Source: Amphiura filiformis (taxonomy: Eukaryota > Echinodermata > Ophiuroidea > Amphilepidida > Amphiuridae). From it: a DNA stretch of 64,000 nucleotides. Position 1 is the stretch's first letter. The number at the start of each line of letters is the position of its first letter. Position numbers and translations under genes: made by a program. A model generated the notes under the pieces. That model was not told where the DNA came from. It made no database searches and worked only from the letters and a program-made list of their open reading frames with translations. Location: positions 67,956,292 to 68,020,291 of the forward strand of contig NC_092628.1 in the NCBI RefSeq assembly GCF_039555335.1. The letters run 5' to 3'. Positions 25,601 through 37,600 of the stretch are shown one piece after another.

Positions 25601-28600
25601 TAGACAGTAGGCAGTGCTGTTTTTAAATAAATGTTGAGTATTTGTAACAATTTGGCTGGTGATATATATATAAACGTGTAATGCTATGAATTTGTTTAGA
25701 AACCTTTGTGATTCAGCCACGAGATTCGGTTGAGCTGACTATGTTTATGTTATGAAAACATTTTATTTTTGTTCATGTACTTTTCCATCCATATGGGTTT
25801 TTGTTACTTACCTATTTTATCGAGTATGTTTTTTACGACCCGAGAATTACGGGCCGTGTTTTGAAATGTGACGTAGGCCTATATTGGGAGGCACGCGAAG
25901 CCGAAAAAGTTGGGATTTTGTTTGCAAAACTGATTAAAGCCCAGTAGGCCTATTATACGATTTCGGTCAAATTTTAATTTGGTTATCCTTTGGCAAAATA
26001 TTATTAGTAACGAGCTCCTTTACCCACATCCAAAGACCCGTCCTTCTTTTTTTTCATGCAAAAGGCACATTTTTGCTCCCAAGACCATTTTGTGGGAAAA
26101 GTCCTATATGTTCAGATCTGCAGGCAGCCAAAAGATTTAATGGTGTCTTGCAGCATGCGTTTGAACGTACATACATTATTATATATCATCATGCATGGTA
26201 CTGTATACTTTTAATGTAGGAGTGGGATTTTTGACGCTCTAGGCATATAACGTTTAACAATAACACCCCTCCACACCCTGCCCCGCCCACACGCACCCCC
26301 ACATACTGAAGCTCACCTTCATTCAGCAGTATAATTATAACACACTGACATACTAGAAGAATTGAGCGCGGAAATGGAAAATGTCACTTTTGCGCCCATA
26401 AATCCCCCCCCCCCCCACACCCACCCCCACCCCACACACACACAACGTCATGATCGGTCACCCATATGCTCAAACTTGAAATTTGGCGCAGAAATGGAAA
26501 ATCACTTTGACACTTTGACAAATGTTATTGAAATCTAAAACCAAAGAAAACAACAAGATATTTATTTTAATTTAAGACCAGAGGAAAAAGCTGAACTTCT
26601 GGTATGGAAGAATGGAGTTTCCAACATTAGGCCTACTCCTGATAATGGTGTCTTCCATGCATGCAGCATGTATTATAGACATTATTATATCTTCATGCAT
26701 GGTAATGTATCCGGTAATGTATAGGCTACTTTTCATGCAAGAATGGGATTTCTGACGTTGTAGGCATACTAAACCTTTTAAAAACAACTATGTTATACAC
26801 CCCTCCACCCCAAGTTACACAACGCACACCTTCATGAACAGTATTGAACAGAATAAAAAGAATTGAGCGCGAATTGGAAAATGTTACTTTTATGCGCATA
26901 AATCCGAATGTGTTTTCTTTCCGCTAGAATCCGAAATGGAAAATATTTCCCATTTAATTCTTTTACAACATAATATAGGCTAAAGCCACGATTTCTCCGT
27001 GTTACGAAATTAAAATTCCGTGTTACAAATTGGACGATTTCCGTGATTTTCCGTTTTCCAATAATTATAAAGCACTGAAAATTGAAAACAACATGTTTTT
27101 TAAGTGATTACCCTTTACTGTAGTAGGCCTAGAATTAATGCTAAAATGGGTTGTTTAATGGTTGATTACTGCCAAATAATCACTTTTCTTTGTTTTATTT
27201 TGCAAATCAACACAACAGTTAGACATTTTACACAGTTTTTTACTATTTTGTGGCATTTTCAAATTTCCGTGGGCAAACCCCGAATTCCGTGAATTTTTCC
27301 GTATCACGGAGAAATCGTGGCTTTAATATAGGCCTAATACAATATTTCACACGAGAGATATTCAATTTATTTATTCTCTGAGAACAAACTTTTTCTTCTT
27401 CAATTTTGTTTTTACTTTAAAAATGTAAAAAAAGGGCGATAGCCTATTTAATGTTTAAAAATGTCTACAAAGTTCCAGTGTATTGGAATGCGTCTTTCTT
27501 TAGCCTTTTCATAGATTTGGCGTACTGTAAATACCGCATCTGAGGTGCCTCTGGAAATCCTGAACCAACACTGTTCCTCTCTCAGACTATCACCGTGGTG
27601 TTGAATAGCCATCAAGTGTATTTGAGAGCATGGTGACACATACTACAGAAATTATCTATAAAATTACGGTCTCAAAAGTGGATGGAAGAAAATTCTAATG
27701 TATTTGCTTGAAAATATATAATCTATGGTGTTAAATAGCGTTTGTCCTGTGTTTTTTATCCGTGCCTATGTCTCCACCGTACTGTACAAATGTGTAACGG
27801 CGGCCGACCAAGAAGCAAAAGACACCGGATACAGCAGCGTGCGTACTTTTGACCAATGAAATCCCTCATTATCGTTGGCGTCATTTTGACGAGTGTGTCG
27901 ATTCAAAGTTTTCTGCGATGTTGATACTAAATCGCATCAAACGGTATGATTCGATTTAAAAATGATAAGGGATCTATTCAAATTGACGAGTTTCTATTTA
28001 AAAAAAAATGAATAGACTTGCTATTCAAAAAAATGAATAGGCCGTCATTAGAGTGTGTAGTTGGCTGGGTCCAGTTTGTCGCCCTTTTTGTATACAGGGG
28101 TTATTAGACCTTTACTCCAGTCTTCAGGGATTTTTCCTTCAACCCAGGCGGTGTTGATGATCTTCAACAACATCTGCTGTTGATCTTACCAATACCATAC
28201 TTGCCCATTGCGGGGGTCCAAGCTTTACTGTCAGAGCCTATTTTGGCGTTGAAATCCCCCATCAAGATACGTTTCTCCTTCTTATTGACTTTCTGAATTC
28301 AGGTGATGTTGTAGCCCATCATAAAATTCATCACTCTCTGATTTGTATATAATTGACAGTTATTTCATCATGCCGATAGATTATGCTACTGTGCAGCAGT
28401 GCGCTGCAATGCGCCGGTGCTCCTTTGTTAAAAGGGAAATCCCTGATTGGACAAAGTCAAAGAGCAATCCAATCTTATCATTATTATGTTTTGGGTCCAA
28501 TATTTTCACACATCAAGCACCCAGATTTGGAAGTTATACGAAGTGGTCCTTTGTTACCAAAAATAAATAGATGTTTGAATTGGTGAATTGGCGCAATGGT

Positions 28601-31600
28601 ACCTTCGTTGCATATTTTAGTATGAATTCAATAAAATAAATACCGTAACCACTCGATGAACAATTAAAGGAGTATTTCGTGATCCTAGCATCCTCTTTTT
28701 TTGACATTTTTCAGTACATATCCACGAAAAAAGCTTATTTCCAAAATTTCTGTTGATTCCGATATTGCGTTTCCGAGTTATGCATGATTATGTGTATTAC
28801 ACTGCTCCATAGACAATGCGTTGTAATTTCGTTCTGGTGCACCAGAACGAAATTCAAATTTCACGATATCTTTGCTAAACGAATTAATCTGCAAGAACTA
28901 TTTTGTACATAAACATTATGTAGCCAGAGGTTTCCGGTGGTATAAAAATCTCAACTTTTTTTGAGAAAAGTGGGGGGATGAGGCTGTGGATCACGAAATG
29001 CCCTTTTAAGACAGGTATACTCGACTGACAAATTACATTGATTAACATTTTGAGCAAGTTTGAATGGGGTGAAACTGAGTTCGTCTTACTTTCAGAAAAT
29101 CTAGAAAATTAAATTAGAGGAATTAATTATTTGCGGTCATGGGTATTTCGGGGGCAAAATTGTGATATAAAATTGGATCGATTGAGCCCATTGGTCGAGC
29201 ATGGTACCAAGATTTTCAAACGCCGAGGCGTTTACTCAGAACAGCAATTTTGCGTATTCGGCACTTTGCCGTGTTCATAACGATATAATCATGATATTCC
29301 GGGAATAATTATGTATTAGCGTATGATATAAATCAATAAATATAGGCCGACATTTGTATTAACATCATCGAGTTAAAACATCCCGCCTTAAAATTGTTGG
29401 CATATTGAGAGGATTAGGACACATCGTACAAAGTAAGATGTCCCGTGGTGTTTAAATCAATCATAATTAGTCTGTGATTGACAGTCAAGTTGCAGAAATT
29501 AAGAACAAAATGAATCATGATAACTGTCATTTACAATGTACAATATATCTGAAACATTATAAAATTATGATTATATAATTAAAATAATAGCATTTCAATT
29601 AAAGATATATATATATAATAAGTTATTGTAAAGAGTTGTAACGCGCATATCAAGCTATATGAGGATGAATATATAATTATCTGAATTTAAAAATTGTTAT
29701 ATCTTTGATTATTTTAGAACATCACAGTTTGGAATGACCAGAAAACTTTCCTGACAGTTGTTACTATAATAATATTTGGCAAAGAATAACCAAATTAAAA
29801 TTTGACAGAAATCGTATTAATACTGGGCTTTAACCAGTTTTGCAAACAAAATCATTGCATTTTTTCTTCTTTGTGGCACTACCTCCGGGTCTTAATCAAA
29901 TTGAGAGCATACTAGGCCTACTTGTCAAGCAATCGATCGTACATCAGTGTGTAAGGCACACGGCCGCGGGGACTTGTCAAGCAAGGTACGCCGTCGGTGT
30001 GTTCTGGCACTTTTGCGTGCTTTGGTCACGGTACCATTGATTGAACCAGGATTGAACACATATCACACCCGGCGTTTTCGCGGAAGTGGCAGCAAATATC
30101 CGCCGCTTACACAGCGGTGCAAAAAAAAGCGAGCAAAAGTCAGTGTACAGCCCGGTGCACAGCACGGAACCCACAAAACATCTCAAAGCTGCTGCTGGCG
30201 TTTGTTTTGCTATTTGTACGCAAAATTGCCAAATATATTTTTTTTCAGTCCTTTTAATAGTTTCATTATGTCAAAGAAGATCTTCTCTGATTTAATATGT
30301 TTATAGGATTGCAAGTTTTGAAAGTGTTGAACATCTCAAACTTATTTTAACTGAGTTTGAGTCGGTAAAATAAAAATACACAAAACTCGCAAGAGTAAGA
30401 GTTTTTTGTTGTTTTTATTTTCTTTTATATAATGTTTTGTTTTGCCATATATATTATATAAATTATTACATAGCTATACTGGCGATTTATAAGTAATTTA
30501 CATCATGTTTAACACGCTACGGCAACGTTATACACGGTGAGTCAATTGGGGCGAACTGGTGCGTGGTATGTACGTGTATTAGGGGCGAACTGGTCGTGGT
30601 ATGTAATGTGTATTGGGTGAACTTTTTTGGGGCGAATAGGTTTCGGGGTGAGACGTCTCGCATTCAGATGCAGTACACATTACAACTGTAGCTTTACAGA
30701 TTTGTATGATTATCTTATGAATGTGATGTGTACATTGTTTTGTTTTCAAGTATATAATCATTAAAGGTAAATATGAATTGTAACTAATGTAAGAATTGAT
30801 ATCAATTTTCATTTATCTTGCAAGATGAAAATTGATATTTTATTTTGTAAATTTGTATTCATGAATTTAGGGGTTCATTCATTTCATATATTTTTTATGA
30901 CTAAACGGTTGTTTACGCCCAACAGCCCAAGGGGCCGCTTGCGGCCCGAGGGCATAAACATTAACTGTTTAGTCATGAAAATATATGATTTAATATATGA
31001 ATGAACCCCATACATACCAGCAGTGTAGTGCCGTACTATTATGCTGACTTTCGTATTCGGCGAGGAGGACGATTTCGACCTCCTCGTTTGTTTACAAACA
31101 GAGAGGTAGACAAAGGGGCCTGTCAAACCTGTTCCGCTTGTCCAAATACTCAAGTATCAAAAGGATGGTCCACAATAGAGACTAAATCAGTGATTCACGC
31201 AACATGAATAGGGGATTAAAAAACTGTGAAGTAGCACCATGTGCTTCTATTGTCCAATTTGCCATAAAGATTTCGAATGAAAACAGTTCAGACCCAGTAC
31301 ACGATAATGTCAGAAATTAATCATTTGTTCTGGGTCTGATTATTCGGACTACCAGCAGTGCTAAATTTACCAGAACATTTTGTGATTATTTCATAACAAA
31401 AAATTACAAGTACCGGTAACAACTACAAAATGTAACATTATTAAAATAAAAAACATGAATTTTCCTTCATTTTCCCTACCTGCATGCCCGGCGATCTCAC
31501 ATCAGGGACCGGGCATATATACGTTGTTTATATGCCCGGCTCTCGACCAATCACACCATTCACACGCGCTGTTATATATAGTGCGTAGCCGTATGTATGA

Positions 31601-34600
31601 ACATGATGTGCGATCGCAGGGTAGCAAAATTCATGGTTTTTAATGATGTTATAATCCTTGTTATTTTTTGTTATTATTTTGATGTTCAAAATAAGAATCA
31701 CAAAATGTTCTGGTATGTTTGAACGGGGTTCATTCATATATTTTCATGACTAAAACGGTTGTTTATTATGCCCTTGGGCATAAACACATGATTCATAACC
31801 TCATTAATAAACGCGATGTGTGCGATCCAATTACATTTAGTTATTTGTGAAAATGCGAACGCAAATCGAGGTCATTAATATCTCACAATTGACAGCAAAA
31901 TGCGTAATTGTTCCAATGTCGCACACAATTGACCGGCGTTTGCGTGTTGTTGGCTGCCATATTTGGATTGCGCGGTACCATATTTGCACAGATTGTGATA
32001 CGCACTTTTGTTATTGGTCGTCATGTTTTAGCCTGATCGATTTTGGGAAAGGGAAGATGTCAAAATCATCTTTTATCAACTTTTGAGCACAATTTTGTGT
32101 TATTTTGTAAGGTGAAGTGACGGTTATGAATGAGGTTAATAACTTTGCATCGGTAATATGTCGGGCATTGTGAAAAATCTAAACATTTTGCTTTGGACCT
32201 CGGAATATCCCTCAGTTCCAAAGGCAAAATGTTTATAGATTTTTCACAATGCCCTCCAAATAACCGATGCGCAGTTATTAACCTCTAAATAATAAACACA
32301 TGAAACACATGAATACCGTAACCACCCGGGTATAAGCCCACCTTCAGGTATAAGCCCACCCCCTATTTTTCAAAACATTCTGGGAACAAGGGTGCACTCG
32401 GCTATAAGCCCAGTACTAAAATTTGCTTTTCTCTCACATTTAAAGGGGCATTTCGTGATCCACAGCCTCATCCCCTCACTTTTCCCAAAAAAAGTTCAGA
32501 TTTTTACACCACTGGATACCTCTGGCTACATAATGTTTATGTAGGCCTACCAAATATTTCTTGCAGATTAATTCGTTTAGCAAAAATATCGCCAAATTTG
32601 AATTTCGTTCTGGTGCACCAGAACGAAATTACAACACATTGTCTATGGAGCAGTGTAATACACATAATCATGCATAACTCGCAAACGCAAAATCGGAATC
32701 AACTGAAATTTTGGAAATAAGCTTTTTTCGTTGGATATCTACTGAAAAATGTCATAAAAAGAGGATGCTAGGATCACAAAATCCTCCTTTAAGAACAAAT
32801 AAAAAAAAATATCAGTTGATAATTAACATTCCACACTTAGAATTTTAAGAAATTGACTAAGATGATAGAAATTACTGGTACATTGGGCATATATACAAAT
32901 AGGGATGATTTTTCTTGTTACTAAATTCAAGTACTAGCCCCTTCCCCGGTTATAAGCCCACCCCCATTTTTGAAGTGAAATCTGCCATCTAGGGGGGGAC
33001 TGGGGGTGGGCTTATACCCGAGTGGTTACGGTAATAACAAATCATAAAACACATGAATAATAACAAATCATAAACTAGTTTAGGGACACCTTAAAAATCT
33101 GTTTTGTTTCGCAAAATACAGTAAGCCTCAAAGAAATAATGTCACCAGTTATTAGAACTAAATAGTACTGATTAAGAGCCATTATGCGGACGGGATTGCC
33201 GAAAACGACTTGTGCCCCCTGGCATCCGGCCCGTTACGCCCCTCATGACCCCCGACTCCCGAGCTAAGCCAAGTTTCATATCTTGACCGTGAATCGATAT
33301 TCTATTATATATCAGTAGGCCTACGTCCCGGTACGCTTGTTCATTTTCTGCATGGCTGTTCCTGTTATGAACTTACGCCCCTCTGAAATCAAGCGCATGA
33401 AAAACCCTTGGCTAACTTAGGGCTCTTTTTGAAATTCCCTTACACAGGAAGGTGTGCGCCTTCCTGCAGCTTTCCTGTGCTAGCCTTCTTTTGTTAAAAT
33501 CCTGTGTGATTATAGCACTGCAATTAGCCACTTCACTGATTTAAATTAGGAGCGAGCTTTCCTGACCGAGCTTTCCTAAGGCGCGCGCGTAGCGAGGGGA
33601 ATCCTGCCTTCTTTCTGTGTGAAAACGTGGTAGGGTATTTCAATATGAGCCCTTAGAGGCTTATATTTGTCCCTATTGTTTGATATATACATACATGTAC
33701 AATCATAAAACCTACATACACTACACCATAATAATATCTGGACTTTCTTGTCTACTTTGCCCACAAGGCACTGGAAATAGTAGGAGAATCAATCATCACT
33801 GAGCCTCCATGAAAGTCGGAATACGGAAAACGCACATGCAGCGTGACATCTTTAATTCCTGTACAACCTACATAAATATCTTATTGCATATATTTATAGA
33901 AGATCCCTGGATGATGATGCCATATTTTGTATTTTCACAGACTAAATCCAGTTCAATTTCTCTATTGAGGAGCAAGCTACAACTTTGGTCACAAGATGGC
34001 TGACAGTGAAATTCCATTAAGCCATCTTCACCAGCTAAAATCCGATATCAAGATGTCATCAAGTCAATCACAAGAGGCCAGCTGTAGCTCATCAAAAGGC
34101 ATGGATAATAGTAAGGTTACCATTAACAAAGCTAGCACATCTGAAATTATTATTCATCTTCATACTGACCAGGAACAAGTGAAGGCTAGGCGTAAACACA
34201 TGAGTACAGGGACTGGTGTTACTTGTATCAAGGAGAACAGTCAGTCGTGTCATGTTTGTGTGTACTGTGGGGAAAGTTTTGGAAGGATCAAGAGTTTTAA
34301 TTGCCATAAAAGACCTAATCCACCAGAATTGCTCAGTGATGATTGTGAGGCAGTGCAGTTAAATATAGGTGATGATGCTGGTATGACAAATCCACAGAAA
34401 TGTTGGGACTGTGGCTATGTAGGCGACGGACTGAATGAATTGATGAAGCACAAACAAACAGAACATCCAAATACGGTGAAATTTACTTGCAAATTTTGTG
34501 GACAGGTATTTGCAGAAAGGAAAAAACTTGACCAACATAAAAAGACAGTACATCAGAGTGAAACTCAAGTGGATAAGGGCAGGAAGAAAGTTGTAGTAAG

Positions 34601-37600
34601 TTCAAAAAAGGATGCATCACTCAAGATGAAGAAAAGGAGTTTGAAAGAGAAAATTGATGTGTTAGATTGGCATCGTGCAAATGGTAGTAAACCAAGCTTG
34701 ACTGCAGCAAAATGGGGCTGTAATAGAAAGACAATAGCACACTGGGATAAAAACTATGACTTGTATGCTTCACATTTAAGTGCTATTAATGAGAGGAAAA
34801 GGGGCAAGACATTGGATGATGATGATGATGATGATGATAATGATGATAATAAAGGCACATACCCTCGTGGTCCAACCAAAAGACAATCTTGGACTGTAGA
34901 GGAAAAAGTAGAAATTGTTGACTGGTTCCGCAGTGCTGGAAGAAATACATGTATGACAGTATCTACCTGGGGATGTGACAGAAAGTCATTACGTCAATGG
35001 GATAGCAAATATGAACAATTGAAAAAGTTGAGCGAGACGGATAATAAAATGAAGAATAAGAGGAAGTTACATGGTGGGCATCCTATGCTGAGCCAAGAGC
35101 TAGATAGCGAAGTATTATGTTATTTTAAAACTCAATATGATAAAGGTCACATTATGCCATTTACTGAGATCTCGGTAAAAGCTCAAGAAACTGCCGAACG
35201 CCTGGGGATCGAAGGTTTCAAAGCTTCAAGTGGATGGATAAAACGATGGAAAATTAGGAATGGCATCACTGTGGGAATAAGGAAGAAAAAGGGATTAGAA
35301 GAGGAGCCTGATTATACTGATATTCCATTGACAGTGCCTGGGGTCAGTAGTGATGCCCCAACACAGGTTCCAATGTGGTTGACACCAAGATAACAGCAAT
35401 GATTTATATAGAATGAAGCATCCTTGAGCCAGTAGCATCTACATGTGATACATGTGCGATCAAAGGTGGTGTATCTGTATGACCCAGTCACTTACCGTGG
35501 CATCACATGTTACAGAGTACAGATGCACTGCCTTAAATCATGCTTGTATCACTAACGGACGCTACTGTCTTGAGAAAGCCAAATGGACTACAGTTCTACA
35601 TGTACTACTTGCTTATTTTTAAATTATGTAAGCTGTATAGTGTATAATTACAACTTTAATTCCACCATGTGCACATTCCCTGAAAGATTAATTAAAAAAC
35701 ACCACATTTCTATCATAGTACATAACCCGATTAATTTACCATCATTGGTACAATTAGTGTGTACACATCTGTAGCACCTGACTATAAAATGGTATTTAAA
35801 CAAAGTCTGAATCCAATTTAGTATCTATAAAGAGTATTGGTTACAAATTCATTGATTTGATATGTGAATGACCCAGATTTACAGTGCTAATGCACATCAC
35901 ATGAGCCAGAACAGTTTTTTCAAGTTGAAAGTAACGCCATGTTGGATAGATTTCACAGTGGCAGATTCGAATTGTGCTAACGGTAAACCTAATCCCCTGG
36001 GGCATATACATGTACGCATGCATAGAAGGGAATTTGTTAGTAAGCTTGTGACGCAACCGCGTAAACACATTGATTCGAATCTGCCACTGCGAAATTCAAC
36101 ATGGCGTTACTCTCAACATGAGACGAGACACATTATAAGGCAATGTTATTGATTTATCGTACTGGGTTTTTGGTCATTTCCTAAAAAATTGCAGTGGGCA
36201 AATTATACTGTAAAATAGTTATAAAAACAGAAAATCTGTTCCAACTGACAGCAGGGAACCAAAGGATGGATCCAAAGGGATACAACAGTGTCACACTAAC
36301 AATGAATAAAATTTAAAACTGGGAAAATAATGACACAACATCCAATGGGGGAATAACCCAAAAGGTACAAAGTTAAAAAACCTGACATTTCAAAAAGACA
36401 AATTTTTTATTAGAAAGCAGGTCTCTAAGTTACATTTGTATACCGTTTGTGTTATTCCCCCACTGGATGTTGTGTCATATTTTCCCTGTTTTTAATTGTA
36501 ATTTAATAGCTGTCAAATTTATAACTTGGAGCTTAATAAGAAACATATATTATGCATTATTTTTGGCTCCAGGATTGTGTCATGCAATGCACCCACCAAA
36601 TAACCCATCAATGATGATGAACAGGTGATGAATCATGATGAAGTATCTACCAAAGTTTTTTCATCCATCGCTGAAAGCACTATGTCCACACTATTGCTGG
36701 AGATGTGGCAGAGTCTATGATAGCGTGGACCTTCTTCAACAACACATCAAAAGTCATCAGAAACGCTGGGCAATAAATGCACATTTCAAGTCAAAATACC
36801 TCCACACAGTAAGTTTGAAACAAACACTAGCAAAGGAAGCTGCTAGGATTAAAATCAAAACTGAATCAACGCCAGTTGTTCGACGGACGATAAGAGAAAG
36901 GAGCAAGATAAAGAAAGAGACTCCTTCAAAAGATGAAGAGCGCCATTATTGTCATTGTGGTAAAAGTTACACAAGAAAAGAGCATCTTAAAATCCACAAG
37001 AGAAAGCACACAGGAGATGCCCCTTATAAGTGTGATCTTTGCGATCGGGGGTTCTACTACAGCGGCGACTTGAAAAAACATAGACGTTCTCACACAGGAG
37101 AGAGACCTTATGTGTAAATTTTGCAAACACGGGTTCGCGCAAAGTTCAGCGCTTCGAGATCATGAACGAATGCACACTGGAGAAAAACCTTTTCAATGCG
37201 GTTTGTGCGAGGCAAGATTTACGTCAAGTGGAAATGTGCGCTGGCATATGAAACAGCACCACCCCGAGGAAGGTGATAAACCGCATAAATGTTCAGTGTG
37301 TGAGAAGGCATTTATCAGAAAGAGTCACTTAAAAAATCATGAAAAGACTCACACCAAAGAGAAACCCTGGGTTTGTAAGTATTGCGGTATGGGATTGGGA
37401 AGTAAACCTGCTTTAGCGTATCATGAGAAGTGTCATACACGAAACCCAAGTGAAGAAGAAGGTATGCCTCAGTGCCTAGTATGCTTGAAGAAATTTCGTT
37501 TAAGAAGTGCTCTCAAGGTTCATATGCGAATACATACTGGTGAACGCCCATTTAAATGTGAAGAATGTGGAAAGACGTTCACACAGAGCGCACAACTAAA

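Larger units (their letters stand above)
25027..30672. mobile_element. 5.6-kb block bounded by inverted arrays of a GTTCGCCCC repeat (putative large transposon)
   Basis: Left boundary 25027-25160: about four units of ACCAGTTCGCCCCAATACAC followed by GTACATACC. Right boundary 30537-30672: the same units in reverse complement. Both inner edges read GCCCCAATTGACTCAC followed by GTGTA. A second inverted pair lies further in: 25917-26010 and 29762-29852 share TTTTGTTTGCAAAACTG, TTAAAGCCCAGT and GTCAAATTTTAATTTGGTTA. The arms are otherwise poorly alignable. The interior holds retrotransposon pieces and MITEs, but no transposase that I can read. It may be a decayed large DNA transposon that other elements later entered. 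Confidence 0.55.

Noticed and set aside
29840-30306. Several overlapping frames on both strands
   Set aside because: They sit in the right arm of the 5.6-kb block; frames conflict and show no motif.
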